A stretch of 64,000 nt of DNA, from NCBI RefSeq assembly GCF_963853665.1, contig NZ_OY970459.1, forward strand, positions 4,650,001 to 4,714,000, given 5' to 3'. The notes under the pieces are model-generated. The model was given only the letters and a program-made list of their open reading frames with translations, did no database searches and had not been told where the DNA came from. The DNA is from Mycobacterium decipiens (GTDB taxonomy: Bacteria > Actinomycetota > Actinomycetes > Mycobacteriales > Mycobacteriaceae). The stretch's first letter is position 1, and each line of letters begins with the position of its first letter. A program made the translations under genes and the position numbers. Shown here piece by piece: positions 1-9,497 of this stretch.

Positions 1-333
1 CACGTTTTCGGTCAGGTCGCGGCTTGTCATCCCTTTGTGCACGTGCTCGTGACCGGCCAACGCATTGAATTCCTCGATGCGGGCCTTGACGTCGTGGCGC
101 AGCACCCGCTCCCGGGCCGCGATCGAAGCCAAGTCGACATCGTCGACAACCCGTTCGTAGTCGGCGAGCACCGCGGCGGGAACCGCTACCCCCAGCGCTG
201 CCTGTGCCCGCAACACGGCCAGCCATAGCCGCCGCTCCGCGACCACCTTGGCCTGCGGCGACCAGATCGCGACCAGCTCGGCGCTGGCATACCGGCCAGC
301 CAGTACGTTCGGAATGCCCGCTGGGGAACTCAC
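1..333 (-). CDS. purB: Adenylosuccinate lyase, N-terminal part (cut by window start)
   Basis: The 111 N-terminal codons of adenylosuccinate lyase, which removes fumarate from SAICAR and adenylosuccinate in purine synthesis. The translation begins with a GTG codon (333-331) followed by SSPAGIPNVLAGRYASAEL and later contains VKARIEEFNALAG and HKGMTSRDLTEN; the last is the substrate-binding TSxDL region of the fumarase/aspartase superfamily. The C-terminal three quarters, including the signature loop, lie outside the window. In mycobacteria purB sits close to purD in the same neighbourhood, which agrees with the purD gene found at 6030-7298. The call rests on the visible motif and on synteny. 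Confidence 0.9.
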   Translation of the reverse strand, partial: MSSPAGIPNVLAGRYASAELVAIWSPQAKVVAERRLWLAVLRAQAALGVAVPAAVLADYERVVDDVDLASIAARERVLRHDVKARIEEFNALAGHEHVHKGMTSRDLTENV

Positions 334-387
334 GGACACAGCTTACGGTCGGTTCGCCCGGAACTGCCCGGCTCCTACCCTGGACGG

Positions 388-1170
388 ATGCACTTCGCCG
401 GCGTGGACCTCTCCTGGGCCGGGCGCAATCCGACCGGTGTCGCGGTCCTCGACGCCAGCGGCCGACTGGTCCGCATCGGCGCTGCCGGGGACGACGCCGC
501 CGTGCTGGCGGCGCTGCGACCCTACGTACAGGGTGATTGCCTAGTCGCCTTCGACGCGCCGCTGGTGGTGACCAACCCCACCGGCCAGCGGCCGGCCGAG
601 ACCGCACTGAATCGAGACTTCCGGAAGTTTGAGGCCGGCGCCCACCCGGCTAACACCGGGAAACCTGAGTTTTCCGACGTCCCCCGTGCCGCGCGGCTGG
701 CCCGCGAACTGGGCCTGGACATGGATCCATATTCTTCCGCTACGCGGCGGGCCATCGAGGTCTATCCCCACCCGGCGACGGTGGCGCTGTTTCGGCTGCC
801 CCGCACGCTGAAGTACAAGGCAAAGCCGGGCCGCGGCGTTGACCAGCTCAAATCGGAGCTGTTGCGGCTGATGGACGGCGTCGAGGGGCTGGCACAGACC
901 GCGGTTGCGCTCCAGGTAGCCCCTCACCCCGGTTGGGTTTCGTTGCGGCGGCAGGTGACGGCCGCCCGGCGCAAGAGCGACCTGCGCCGCGCCGAAGATC
1001 CGGTCGATGCGGTCGTCTGCGCCTACGTGGCGTTGTACGCCGAGAGCTGTCCCGCCGACGTCACGATCTACGGGGACTTCGCCACCGGGTACATCGTTAC
1101 GCCGTCGCTGCCCGCGGAACGGTCAGATCCGCACCGGGCGCTGGTCGACGGGTGCAAGCACGTCGATTAG
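388..1170 (+). CDS. DUF429 family protein (Rv0776c-like)
   Basis: A 260-residue protein of unknown function. It starts MHFAGVDLSWAGRNPTG, with an acidic beta-strand (GVDLSW) like the first strand of RNase H/actin-fold proteins, and later has FDAPLVV and PVDAVVCAYVALYAE. This is the pattern of the DUF429 (predicted RNase H-like nuclease) family; the function is not established. The ATG at 388 lies 54 bp from the divergent purB start, so the two genes share a short promoter region. Its 3' end overlaps the convergent TetR gene by 48 bp. I see no signal peptide or membrane segment. Confidence 0.8.
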   Translation: MHFAGVDLSWAGRNPTGVAVLDASGRLVRIGAAGDDAAVLAALRPYVQGDCLVAFDAPLVVTNPTGQRPAETALNRDFRKFEAGAHPANTGKPEFSDVPRAARLARELGLDMDPYSSATRRAIEVYPHPATVALFRLPRTLKYKAKPGRGVDQLKSELLRLMDGVEGLAQTAVALQVAPHPGWVSLRRQVTAARRKSDLRRAEDPVDAVVCAYVALYAESCPADVTIYGDFATGYIVTPSLPAERSDPHRALVDGCKHVD

Positions 1171-1746
1171 GTCGATCACCGTCGCCAGCGCGGCGGCACG
1201 CGGATCCCGCCCCTCCACCAGCGCGGAGACCACTGAACCATCGACCGCACAGATCAGCGTGCACACCAGTTCGATCTGCACGGAGCGGCCAGAGCGCTCG
1301 ATGGCCTCGGCGACGGCCTCAGCGCGCTGGCGCAGGCTGCGGCGCATGCTTTCACGCAGGGCGGGCAGGCGGGTACAGGCGATATGGCGCTCGTACCGCG
1401 AGATCAGCTGCTCGGCAAGCCCCGGACTGGACACGTCCCCCACCAGCAGGTCAACCAGCACATCGGCGGTGGTCTCCGGCCCCCGACGCCGCCGGGACAG
1501 GGCGTTGACCCGGGCTCGCAGCTGCGCCACCTCGATCATTCCGATGTGTTCGACCGCCCGGGCGATCAAATCGTCGAGCGACGAGAAGTAGTAGGTGGTA
1601 GACGCCAACGGCAGTCCGGCCCGCCGAGCGACCGCCCGATGGCGTACCGCTTCGAACCCGCCTTCGCCCAGCAGCTCGGCCGCGGCGCTCACTAGCGCAT
1701 ACCGCCGACGCTCTCCTTTTGGAGTAACCGCTGCCGTCACGCCCAT
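1123..1746 (-). CDS. TetR-family transcriptional regulator (Rv0775-like)
   Basis: A 207-residue regulator with an N-terminal TetR helix-turn-helix: residues about 14-60 read RRYALVSAAAELLGEGGFEA, then VARRAGLPLASTTYYFSS, the typical recognition helix followed by YYFxS. The C-terminal ligand domain is not diagnostic. Its start at 1746 lies 58 bp from the divergent esterase gene, a common arrangement for a local repressor, so regulation of the esterase and the downstream ggtA is a reasonable inference. The 3' end overlaps the DUF429 gene by 48 bp on the opposite strand. Confidence 0.88.
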   Translation of the reverse strand: MGVTAAVTPKGERRRYALVSAAAELLGEGGFEAVRHRAVARRAGLPLASTTYYFSSLDDLIARAVEHIGMIEVAQLRARVNALSRRRRGPETTADVLVDLLVGDVSSPGLAEQLISRYERHIACTRLPALRESMRRSLRQRAEAVAEAIERSGRSVQIELVCTLICAVDGSVVSALVEGRDPRAAALATVIDLIDVLAPVDQRPVRI

Positions 1747-1804
1747 CCATGCTGCCAGTCAAAGTGGTACTGCATTGCCATTTCGGCCAAACGTCCATGG
1801 CATG

Positions 1805-2713
1805 ATGGCCCGCATGCCAGAGTTGAGCCGCCGCGTCGTGCTCGGTCTTGGTGCCGGCGCGGCCCTTGGCGCTACCTCAGCATATGCGATCGACATGCTG
1901 TTGGCGCCGCGGACATCCCAAGCCGCGCCGGCGCCCGCGATTGGCACAAACGTTCCATTGGCGCCGACACCAGCACTCGATCCGGCCCCCCAGGCTCAGG
2001 CCGCGCCGACGATGTCCACCGGCTCGTTCGTGTCCGCCGCGCGAGCCGGCAAGACGACCAACTGGGCCATCGCCCGTCCGCCCGGCCAGACCAAGGCGTT
2101 ACGGCCGGTGATCGCACTGCACGGCTTGGGCGGTAGCGCATCCAGCGTGATGGACGGTGGCGTCGAGCAGGGCCTGGCGCAGGCCGTCAACGCCGGGTTG
2201 CCGCCGTTCGCGGTGGTCTCCGTCGACGGCGGTAGCAGCTACTGGCACAAGAGGGCGTCGGGCGAGGACGCCGGGGCAATGGTGCTCGACGAACTCATTC
2301 CGTTACTGGACGCCCAGCAGCTGGACATCTCTCGGGTGGCATTTTTGGGCTGGTCGATGGGCGGCTACGGCGCGTTGCTGCTCGGCAGCCGGCTTGGACC
2401 GGCGCGCACCGCGGCGATCTGCGCGGTGAGCCCGGCGCTTTGGCTGTCTGCCGGTTCTGTTGCCCCCGGCTCATTCGACGGATCTGACGACTGGTCGGCG
2501 AACTCGGTGTTCGGACTTCCGGCATTGGGATCCATCCCGATCCGGGTGGATTGCGGCAACAGCGATCCGTTCTATGCGGCGACGAAGCAGTTCGTGGCTC
2601 AACTGCCGCAGCCGCCGGCGGGCAGCTTTTCGCCCGGCGGGCATAACGGCGGGTTCTGGAGCGCGCAGCTGCCAGCCGAGCTGACCTGGATCGCGCCGTT
2701 ACTCACGGGCTAG
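1805..2713 (+). CDS. Exported alpha/beta-hydrolase esterase (Rv0774c-like)
   Basis: A 302-residue alpha/beta hydrolase of the esterase D / Ag85-like family. The N-terminus MARMPELSRRVVLGLGAGAA resembles a signal with a twin-arginine-like SRRVVLG stretch and a hydrophobic core, followed by an Ala/Pro-rich segment, so the enzyme is probably exported. The nucleophile elbow is GWSMGGYGALLL, preceded by VIALHGLGG (oxyanion region), and GGHNGGFW near the end carries the probable catalytic His. I chose ATG 1805 because the signal peptide begins there; ATG 1802 is also possible, and the open frame extends upstream only over the divergent TetR gene. H37Rv Rv0774c is described as an iron-stress-induced extracellular esterase; that is family knowledge. 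The next gene follows after 8 bp. Confidence 0.85.
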   Translation: MARMPELSRRVVLGLGAGAALGATSAYAIDMLLAPRTSQAAPAPAIGTNVPLAPTPALDPAPQAQAAPTMSTGSFVSAARAGKTTNWAIARPPGQTKALRPVIALHGLGGSASSVMDGGVEQGLAQAVNAGLPPFAVVSVDGGSSYWHKRASGEDAGAMVLDELIPLLDAQQLDISRVAFLGWSMGGYGALLLGSRLGPARTAAICAVSPALWLSAGSVAPGSFDGSDDWSANSVFGLPALGSIPIRVDCGNSDPFYAATKQFVAQLPQPPAGSFSPGGHNGGFWSAQLPAELTWIAPLLTG

Positions 2714-2721
2714 GCGGGGAA

Positions 2722-4305
2722 GTGAGCGCGCCGTTCGCGTGGACCTTCCCCTACCCCTGGCCGCGCATGCCCGTCCTGGCGAGAAACCTCGTATGCACGT
2801 CACAACCGCTCGCCGCGCAAGCGGGTCTTCGGATGCTGGCCGACGGCGGCAACGCGGTCGACGCGGCCATCGCCACGGCCGTCACCCTCACGCTGGTGGA
2901 ACCGGTCTCCAACGGCATCGGCTCGGATGCCTTCGCCATCGTCTGGGACGGGCAACAACTGCACGGGCTCAACGCGTCGGGTCGCTCGCCCGCGGCGTGG
3001 ACGCCAGAGTACTTTGGCGGCAACGCTGTTCCCGTACTCGGCTGGAATTCGGTGACGGTGCCAGGTGCGGTGTCGGCCTGGGCCGAACTGCACGCCAAGT
3101 TTGGCAGGCTCGGGTTCGAAAGGCTCTTCGAGCCCGCAATCTCCTACGGTCGCAACGGCTTTCTGATCTCACCGACCGTCGCGGCACAATGGGCGGCCCA
3201 GGTGCCGCTGCTGGCATCCCAGCCCGGATTTGCCAAGGCGTTCATGCCCGGTGGACGAGCACCAAGACCGGGTGAGCTGTTCACCTTTCCCGACCACGCG
3301 GCCACGCTGGAGAAGATAGCCACGACCAACGGCGCGGCGTTCTACCGGGGCGAACTGGCAGCCAAACTCGAGGCGCACTCGACGGCGAACGGCGGTGTGA
3401 TGCGTACCAGCGACCTCGCCGCGCACCGCGTGGACTGGGTCGGCACGATCACCGGAACCTACCGCGAGTACACCGTCCACGAGATACCGCCCAACGGGCA
3501 GGGGATTGTGGCCTTGATCGCTCTCGGAATCCTCGAGCAATTCGACCTGTCATCGTGGTCAGCGGATTCCGCCGACTCCGTGCATCTGCAGATCGAAGCG
3601 CTAAAGCTTGCGTTCGCCGACGCGCAGGCATACCTGGCAGACATCGACTACATGCCGGTGCGCCCGGAGCGCCTTCTCGACCGGGAGTACCTGCGGCAGC
3701 GGGCCGCGCTGATCGATCGGAAGCGGGCGAAGCCCGCGTCTGCCGGCACGCCCAGGGGCGGCACCGTTTATCTGACCGCCGCCGACGCCGCGGGGATGAT
3801 GGTGTCGATGATCCAGTCGAACTACCTGGGGTTCGGATCCGGAGTGGTGGTGCCCGGCACCGGAATCTCGCTGCAAAACCGCGGCTCGGATTTCACTGTG
3901 ACGCCGCGACATCCGAATCAGGTCGGGCCACGGAAGCGTCCCTACCACACGATCATCCCGGGCTTCGTGACCAAGGACGGCGCACCCGTGATGAGCTTCG
4001 GGGTAATGGGCGGGCCCATGCAGCCCCAGGGGCACGTGCAGGTCTTGGTGCGCATCGCTGACTACGGCCAGAACCCCCAGGCGGCCTGCGACGGCCCACG
4101 CTTTCGCTGGGTGGACGGTGTGCAGGTCGACTGTGAGCGGGGTTTCCCGCAGTCGACCCTCGACGAGCTCCGCCGGCGCGGGCACGACCTGACAACGGTG
4201 GAGGACTACAACCAGTTCGGCAGTTGCCAGGCGATCTGGCGGCTCGCCGACGGCTACCTTGCGGCCAGCGACCCACGTCGCGATGGACAAGCGGCGGCTT
4301 TCTGA
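2722..4305 (+). CDS. ggtA: Gamma-glutamyltranspeptidase-like protein
   Basis: A 527-residue N-terminal-nucleophile hydrolase of the gamma-glutamyltranspeptidase family, which cleaves gamma-glutamyl bonds of glutathione-like peptides. The N-terminal half shows the family patterns ADGGNAVDAAIA, VEPVSNGIGSDAF and GLNASGRSP. The expected autoprocessing site is GGTVYLTAADAAGMMVS, where the Thr would become the nucleophile of the small subunit; GGPMQPQGHVQ is the conserved C-terminal motif. No signal peptide is visible, unlike E. coli Ggt, so a cytoplasmic location is likely. It starts at GTG 2722, 8 bp after the esterase, so the two are probably co-transcribed. It matches Rv0773c (ggtA) in position. 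Confidence 0.88.
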   Translation: MSAPFAWTFPYPWPRMPVLARNLVCTSQPLAAQAGLRMLADGGNAVDAAIATAVTLTLVEPVSNGIGSDAFAIVWDGQQLHGLNASGRSPAAWTPEYFGGNAVPVLGWNSVTVPGAVSAWAELHAKFGRLGFERLFEPAISYGRNGFLISPTVAAQWAAQVPLLASQPGFAKAFMPGGRAPRPGELFTFPDHAATLEKIATTNGAAFYRGELAAKLEAHSTANGGVMRTSDLAAHRVDWVGTITGTYREYTVHEIPPNGQGIVALIALGILEQFDLSSWSADSADSVHLQIEALKLAFADAQAYLADIDYMPVRPERLLDREYLRQRAALIDRKRAKPASAGTPRGGTVYLTAADAAGMMVSMIQSNYLGFGSGVVVPGTGISLQNRGSDFTVTPRHPNQVGPRKRPYHTIIPGFVTKDGAPVMSFGVMGGPMQPQGHVQVLVRIADYGQNPQAACDGPRFRWVDGVQVDCERGFPQSTLDELRRRGHDLTTVEDYNQFGSCQAIWRLADGYLAASDPRRDGQAAAF

Positions 4306-4491
4306 ACCGACGCTCCGTGCGACGCGCGCAACGTTGCCCTTCAACCAGCAGAAAGCTAGCCAACGGGGCAAAGCAGAGGTAAACGGTTGATGTACTGCGG
4401 ATAACGTACTGGTGAAGTGTTAGGGACGCCGGTACACTCATCGCAGGCTGGCGCTGAGGCTGTGCTGGGCATCGCTGTATTGGACGGTGCG

Positions 4492-5988
4492 ATGACTGGG
4501 TTGGTTCACCGGGGCCCCGGCATCGGGTTGAATGCCGGCGAGATGTTTGCCGGATACACGATCGTCCGGTTGCTGGGATCCGGGGGAATGGGTGAGGTCT
4601 ACCTCGCCGGGCACCCACGGTTGCCCCGCCGCGAAGCGCTCAAGGTGCTGGGCGATGATGTATCCGCTGACGACGACTATCGCCGGCGATTCATCCGAGA
4701 GGCGGACTTGGCGGCCGCGCTGTGGCATCCCAACATCGTGCGGGTCAACGACCGAGGCGAGTTCAACGGACGGCTATGGATCTCGATGGACTTCGTCGAC
4801 GGAACCGATGCGGCAAGCCTGCTGCGCGACCACTATCCGGTCGGCATGCCGGCGGATCAGGTCGCCACCATTGTCGCGGCGATCGCCAGCGCACTCGACT
4901 ACGCCCATCAGCACCATGATCTGGTGCACCGCGATGTCAGCCCGGCGAATATCCTGCTCAGCAAGTCCGGGGAGGGCGACCAGAGAATCCTTTTGGGCGA
5001 CTTCGGAATAGCCCGGAACATCGGCGACACCAGTGGCCTGACCGCGACCAACATGACCATCGGCACGTTTCCCTACGCCGCACCCGAACAGCTGACGGAC
5101 GAACCAATTGACGGACGCGCCGATCAGTACGCCCTAGCGGCCACCGTCTACCATCTGCTGACCGGATCAACACTGTTCCCGCACACCAACCCGGCCGTGG
5201 TAATCAGCCGCCACCTGAGCGCGCCACCTGAAGCGTTGGCGAGGACCCACCCCATGCTCACGGCCTTTGACCCGGTGCTTGCCGTAGCTCTCGCGAAGGA
5301 CCCCGCGGATCGATTCGCTCGGTGCACCGATTTCGCCCACGCGTTCGCCCGGGCAGCCCACTCTGGCAGACACCCGAGCGCTTCGGCTTCGACCACGCCG
5401 GCACCTTTGGCGGTCAGACCCGCCAAGCACACAGCGGTGCCCGCGGCCTGGGCTGACGCCGACAAGCAGCGACGACGCAGTCGGTGGCGGATCTTCGCGG
5501 CCGCATCGACGGTGGTCGCACTCAGCGCAGTCGGCGCCAGCGGCCGCTTGACCGACAGTGGCGACACCACCGCCGAGCAGGGCCCGCCCGCCGCATCCCC
5601 CACGTTGGCGCAGCCGCAACGGGCGGCGGAGTACATCCCACCACCCGCGCCACCCGCGCACCGAGTGGCACCAGCCCCGACTGGCCCTCCGCCACCGCCA
5701 TCCCCAACGCCGGCGTCCGTTCCGGCCGCGCCGGCCCCGCAGCGACCGACGCCAAGCCCCGACCAGACCTTCCTCGGTCTCGTGTCACAGATTCCCGGTG
5801 TCACCGTCACCGACCCGGCAATCGCCGCCGCCAGTGGCCGTGCCGTGTGCGCAGACCTTCAAAACGGGGGAAACCCCGACGATCACGCCGCCGCGACCGT
5901 GAACAACAACGCCGGAATAACGCCCGCACAGGCTGCCGCCGGCGTCAACGCGGCGATCACCGCCTTCTGCCCGCACTATCTGCAATAG
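4492..5988 (+). CDS. Membrane serine/threonine protein kinase, PknF-like, with DUF732 ectodomain
   Basis: A receptor-type Hanks kinase of about 498 residues. The kinase domain starts [20 protein letters not shown] (P-loop), with EALKVL (ATP-binding Lys), the catalytic loop [18 protein letters not shown] (DFG) and YAAPEQL (APE). In the catalytic loop the usual HRDxK lysine is Ser, a variant also known from other bacterial kinases. A single membrane segment ([20 protein letters not shown]) is followed by a Pro-rich linker and a C-terminal DUF732-like domain ([16 protein letters not shown] to ITAFCPHYL) predicted outside the membrane. The kinase part closely resembles M. tuberculosis PknF. The frame opens at GTG 4417; I prefer ATG 4492, and ATG 4543 is also possible. 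It has no counterpart at this position in H37Rv as I remember it. Confidence 0.87.
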   Translation: MTGLVHRGPGIGLNAGEMFAGYTIVRLLGSGGMGEVYLAGHPRLPRREALKVLGDDVSADDDYRRRFIREADLAAALWHPNIVRVNDRGEFNGRLWISMDFVDGTDAASLLRDHYPVGMPADQVATIVAAIASALDYAHQHHDLVHRDVSPANILLSKSGEGDQRILLGDFGIARNIGDTSGLTATNMTIGTFPYAAPEQLTDEPIDGRADQYALAATVYHLLTGSTLFPHTNPAVVISRHLSAPPEALARTHPMLTAFDPVLAVALAKDPADRFARCTDFAHAFARAAHSGRHPSASASTTPAPLAVRPAKHTAVPAAWADADKQRRRSRWRIFAAASTVVALSAVGASGRLTDSGDTTAEQGPPAASPTLAQPQRAAEYIPPPAPPAHRVAPAPTGPPPPPSPTPASVPAAPAPQRPTPSPDQTFLGLVSQIPGVTVTDPAIAAASGRAVCADLQNGGNPDDHAAATVNNNAGITPAQAAAGVNAAITAFCPHYLQ

Positions 5989-6029
5989 GAAAGGGTGCGC
6001 CTCCGCAGCCCCGGTAGCCAAAGGTGTGG

Positions 6030-7298
6030 CTAAACGCTGACCTTTCCCTCCGCGGCCCGCAAACCGATATCGGTTCGGAAATGACTGCCCGGCAACCGAA
6101 TTGAACTGAGGATGCCATAGGCGTGCGCCCGTGCCGCGGATAGGTCGGTGCCAGTGCCCACCACCGACAGCACCCGACCACCCGACGAGACGATCGCGCC
6201 GTCGTTGCGCCGCGAGGTTCCGGCGTGCAGGACCCCCTCGGCTTCGGAGCCGACGACGACGTCTCCGACCCGGGGCCGTCCCGGATAGTTTTCGGCCGCC
6301 AGCACGACCGTGACCGCCGCACCGTCGCGCCAGCGCAACTCGCCGAAGTCGGCCAGCGTCCCGGTGCCCGCCGCATGCAGCAGCTGACCGAGCGGCGACT
6401 CCAGCAGCGCCAGCACCGCCTGCGTCTCCGGATCACCGAATCGGCAATTGAATTCGACGACAGCCGGTCCCTTCGCGGTAATCGCGAGACCGGTATACAG
6501 CAACCCGCAGAACGAGCTGCCGCGTCGAACTAGTTCGGCCGCAACGGGTTCGACAATCTGGGTGACCACCTCCCGGTAGACCTCGTCGGGCAACCAGGGC
6601 AGCGGCGCATAGGCACCCATGCCGCCGGTGTTAAGTCCGGTGTCACCCTCACCGACCCGTTTGAAGTCCTGCGCCGGCAACAGCGGCACCACGACCCGGC
6701 CGTCGACGACACAGAACAGCGATACCTCCGGGCCATCCAGGTAGGACTCCAGCAATACCGGGTGCCCGGCCTCCAGCAGACCCGCGGCGTGCGCGCGGGC
6801 GGCGTCGCGGTCCGGTGTCACCACGACACCCTTGCCGCCGGCCAGATGGTCGTCTTTGACCACCCAGGCCGGGTCGCCCGCAGGCGGCCCAAACCGGTCT
6901 AGCGTGGCATCCAAATGCGCTGGGTTGTCGACGATTTCGCTGTTCGCGGTGCGCACACCGGCCGCCGTCATGACCTCCTTGGCGAATGCCTTGGAGCCCT
7001 CGATTCGAGCCGCGTCCTTGCCGGGTCCGAAGCACACGATGCCGGCGGCACGCACCGCGTCGGCCACTCCGAGCACCAGCGGTACCTCCGGGCCGATGAC
7101 CACCATGTCCGCGGAGACCTCGCGAGCCAGGGCGACGACCTCGTCAGCGGAAGTGACGTCGATTTGGTGCTGCTCGGCCAGCCGAGCGGTGCCCGCATTG
7201 CCCGGCGCGATGATTAGCCCCGAAACCTGCGGGTCTTTGCCGAGCGCCAGCAGCAGCGCATGCTCACGGGCTCCGGAACCGATAACCAGGACGCGCAC
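6030..7298 (-). CDS. purD: Phosphoribosylamine-glycine ligase (GAR synthetase)
   Basis: A 422-residue ATP-grasp ligase joining phosphoribosylamine and glycine in purine synthesis. The start [15 protein letters not shown] is the purD hallmark, followed by [35 protein letters not shown] (ATP-binding loop), [27 protein letters not shown] and [12 protein letters not shown] (Mg/ATP site). The length is normal for the family and no frameshift is visible. It is the last gene of a minus-strand run that begins with aldA; a strong hairpin lies between it and the preceding CMD gene, so it may also have its own promoter in the 105-bp gap. Confidence 0.96.
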   Translation of the reverse strand: MRVLVIGSGAREHALLLALGKDPQVSGLIIAPGNAGTARLAEQHQIDVTSADEVVALAREVSADMVVIGPEVPLVLGVADAVRAAGIVCFGPGKDAARIEGSKAFAKEVMTAAGVRTANSEIVDNPAHLDATLDRFGPPAGDPAWVVKDDHLAGGKGVVVTPDRDAARAHAAGLLEAGHPVLLESYLDGPEVSLFCVVDGRVVVPLLPAQDFKRVGEGDTGLNTGGMGAYAPLPWLPDEVYREVVTQIVEPVAAELVRRGSSFCGLLYTGLAITAKGPAVVEFNCRFGDPETQAVLALLESPLGQLLHAAGTGTLADFGELRWRDGAAVTVVLAAENYPGRPRVGDVVVGSEAEGVLHAGTSRRNDGAIVSSGGRVLSVVGTGTDLSAARAHAYGILSSIRLPGSHFRTDIGLRAAEGKVSV

Positions 7299-7353
7299 GA
7301 CACGTCAGACTAGCCGGAATCGCCCGGCTCCTGCGCGGGGCCTCCGCGGGTCG

Positions 7354-7404
7354 GCCCGGCTCCCCAGCGGGACGCCCCCTCTCGCCCCGCTGGGAAGGCC
7401 GGGC
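7354..7404. terminator. Strong two-part hairpin between CMD gene and purD
   Basis: A 9-bp inner stem (CCCAGCGGG 7363-7371 with CCCGCTGGG 7386-7394) and a 7-bp outer stem (7354-7360 with 7398-7404) enclose a 14-nt loop. It begins right at the stop codon of the CMD gene on the minus strand. There is no T-run, so it is either a U-less mycobacterial terminator/attenuator or an mRNA-stabilising structure ahead of purD. Confidence 0.6.
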
Positions 7405-7835
7405 TAGCTGCGCTCGCCGGATTCCTTGGCGAGGACTTCGGCGGCGGCGGCCTTCTTGTCGCCCGCCGAGCCGGCCGCGGCCGCCTTCTTGCGCTTGGCC
7501 GCTACCCGCTCGATCGCGCTGTTCAGCCTCGAGCCCAATGGGAAGCCGACGTAGTGGGTGATAAATACGGCGAGTTCACGCAACTCGTCGAGGGTGAGTT
7601 CCTCGTTGTGCAATACGGCGTTGACCTGCACTTCGAGCAGGTCCGACTGGCCCTGGGCGGTCAGCACGGCGATCACGGCCATCCGCCGGTCACGCATGGA
7701 TAGGCCGGGACGGGTCCAGATCCTGCCGAAGAGGTGGTCGACGGTCAGGGCAAAGTACTCGCCCGGCATGTCGGGCATGTCCCAGGCGTAAACCTCGTTC
7801 ATCTTGTCCAGGCCGGTGCGGCGCAGTTCGTCCAT
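7404..7835 (-). CDS. Carboxymuconolactone decarboxylase family protein (Rv0771-like)
   Basis: A 143-residue all-helical protein of the CMD/AhpD-like family. It begins MDELRRTGLDKMNEVYAWDM, and the family core reads LSMRDRRMAVIAVLTAQGQ, with LHNEELTLDELRELAVFITHYVG after it. The AhpD CxxC redox pair is absent, so a decarboxylase-like or unknown role fits better than peroxidase reduction. The C-terminus is a low-complexity Ala/Lys tail. Its start codon overlaps the stop of the HIBADH gene by one base (TAATG), implying translational coupling. The actual substrate is unknown. Confidence 0.83.
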   Translation of the reverse strand: MDELRRTGLDKMNEVYAWDMPDMPGEYFALTVDHLFGRIWTRPGLSMRDRRMAVIAVLTAQGQSDLLEVQVNAVLHNEELTLDELRELAVFITHYVGFPLGSRLNSAIERVAAKRKKAAAAGSAGDKKAAAAEVLAKESGERS

Positions 7836-8725
7836 TACGTCTCCTCGGATGGCTCGGTGTCCGGGTGTGGTACCCCAAGGCCGGCCGCCAACCGTCGCAG
7901 AGCCAGCTGGGCCAGTGGCAGATCAACCGATGCCGCCTCGCCCAAGGCCAACGCCAGGCTCAGGTCCTTCTCCCCCAGGCCGCGGGTGTGCTCCAGCCGA
8001 GGACGCAACGGGTCATCCGGTTGCATGGGTGCAGTGGTGTTGCGGAACATGATCGCTCCCGGGCCGCCGGTGAGCGAATCGCTGTGCCGTACCACCTTCC
8101 CGAGCGCCACGAGGTCCAGGCCACAGGCTTCCGCGAGCCGCTGCGCCTCGGCCACGGCGGCGTAGGAGACAAAGGTCAACATGTTGCGCGCCAGCTTCAT
8201 CCGGGTTCCGGCGCCCGGCTCCCCGGCGTGAATCACCAGCGAAGCCCACCGCGAAAATGGCTCTTTGACCCGCTGGAACGCCTCACCGTCGGCGCCAACC
8301 ATGACGGCCAGCTCGCCCTTGGCGGCCGCTCCCGCGCCGCCGCTGACCGGCGCATCCACGACGTGAATTCCCCGCGGCTTGAGCTCTCGAGCCAGGTCGA
8401 CTGCCGTCGTGTCGCTGATCGTGGAGTGAATCGCGATGATGGTGCCGGGCTTGGCGTGTGGCGCCAGTCCGCTGTCCCCGGTGATCACCTCGCGCACCTG
8501 CGCGTCGTCGAACACGGTGACGCTGATGAGGTCGGCGTCGGCCACGTCGGCGACGCTTGCCGCGCCGGTGGCGCCGCCGTCGACGAGCGGTGCCATGGCC
8601 TGCGCGCGCACATCGAAGACCGTCAGCCCACCCGGCCAGTCGAGGTAGCGCATGGCCATCGGCGCGCCCTGGTTGCCCAGGCCGATATAGCCTAGGCGCG
8701 GTTTCGCTTCGTCGCCGACGGTCAT
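7835..8725 (-). CDS. 3-hydroxyisobutyrate dehydrogenase family oxidoreductase (Rv0770-like)
   Basis: A 296-residue NAD(P)-dependent beta-hydroxyacid dehydrogenase. It begins MTVGDEAKPRLGYIGLGNQG, where GLGNQGAPM is the Rossmann motif, followed by DAPVSGGAGAA (substrate-binding motif) and GAGTRMKLARNM, carrying the catalytic Lys of the GxxxKxxxN signature. The open frame continues upstream to 9106, but that extension overlaps the SDR gene; ATG 8725 gives the proper Rossmann start and a 4-bp ATGA overlap with the SDR stop. It probably oxidises a small hydroxy acid in a pathway shared with the neighbouring SDR, aldehyde dehydrogenase and CMD proteins; the substrate is not evident. Confidence 0.9.
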   Translation of the reverse strand: MTVGDEAKPRLGYIGLGNQGAPMAMRYLDWPGGLTVFDVRAQAMAPLVDGGATGAASVADVADADLISVTVFDDAQVREVITGDSGLAPHAKPGTIIAIHSTISDTTAVDLARELKPRGIHVVDAPVSGGAGAAAKGELAVMVGADGEAFQRVKEPFSRWASLVIHAGEPGAGTRMKLARNMLTFVSYAAVAEAQRLAEACGLDLVALGKVVRHSDSLTGGPGAIMFRNTTAPMQPDDPLRPRLEHTRGLGEKDLSLALALGEAASVDLPLAQLALRRLAAGLGVPHPDTEPSEET

Positions 8726-9468
8726 GACCGGATGATCTGTCCGCCGTCGACATTGAAGATCTGCCCGGTGATCCACGATGCCGAATCCGACAGCAAGAAC
8801 AGACACATGCCCACCAGATCCTCGGGTGTACCCATCCTGGACAACGGGATGGTCTGCACCATGTTCTTGACCAGCTCGCCGGGGGTGACGGTGCGGGTCG
8901 CTTCGGTGTCGATCGGCCCGGGCGCGATCGCGTTGATCCGTATCTTCATCCCGCCCAGCTCCCGGGACAGCTGCTGCGTCAGCCCGTTGACACCGACTTT
9001 GGCCAGGCCGTAGAAGTTGGAATACAGCCACGCCGCGGTCGACGACTGATTGACGATCGCGCCACCACCCCGTTTGGCCATGTGCTGGTAGACCGCGCGG
9101 GTGCACACCAGCACGCCGTCGTGGTTGACGCTCATGAATTTCTTGTAGTAGTCGAACGGCACGGTCAGCAGCAGGTCGAGCTTCATGCCGCCGTAGATGG
9201 CGGCATTGTTCACCAGGTAATCGATGCCGCCGAATTCACCGACGGCGAGATCGGCCATGGCTTTCGCGGAATCCTCGTCCGACACGTCAACGGGCGCATG
9301 GATCGCCGTCCCGCCGTCGGCGACGATCTGCTTGGCCACCCCCTTTGCACCGTCGGCGTTGATGTCAGCGACGACGACAGAAACACCTTCCCACGCCAGG
9401 GCCTGGGCATACGCTTGCCCGATACCCTGAGCAGCCCCGGTGACAATGGCTACCTTGTTTTCGAACAT
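8722..9468 (-). CDS. Short-chain dehydrogenase/reductase (Rv0769-like)
   Basis: A 248-residue classical SDR. The nucleotide-binding motif is TGAAQGIG (residues about 10-17), with NNAAIYGG, the catalytic Ser in NQSSTAAW and the YxxxK pair in FYGLAKVGVN. PGPIDTEATR and VDGGQIIRS are the usual substrate-loop and C-terminal motifs. No membrane segment is visible. It lies 29 bp after aldA and overlaps the HIBADH gene by 4 bp, so aldA-SDR-HIBADH-CMD read as one operon of redox enzymes. The substrate is unknown. Confidence 0.92.
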   Translation of the reverse strand: MFENKVAIVTGAAQGIGQAYAQALAWEGVSVVVADINADGAKGVAKQIVADGGTAIHAPVDVSDEDSAKAMADLAVGEFGGIDYLVNNAAIYGGMKLDLLLTVPFDYYKKFMSVNHDGVLVCTRAVYQHMAKRGGGAIVNQSSTAAWLYSNFYGLAKVGVNGLTQQLSRELGGMKIRINAIAPGPIDTEATRTVTPGELVKNMVQTIPLSRMGTPEDLVGMCLFLLSDSASWITGQIFNVDGGQIIRS

Positions 9469-9497
9469 GGCTTCCTTTCTGCGCTGTCAGCCCGCGC

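Noticed and set aside
3601..4371. 256-codon minus-strand frame over ggtA
   Set aside because: Lies opposite the conserved C-terminal half of ggtA and encodes nothing recognisable.
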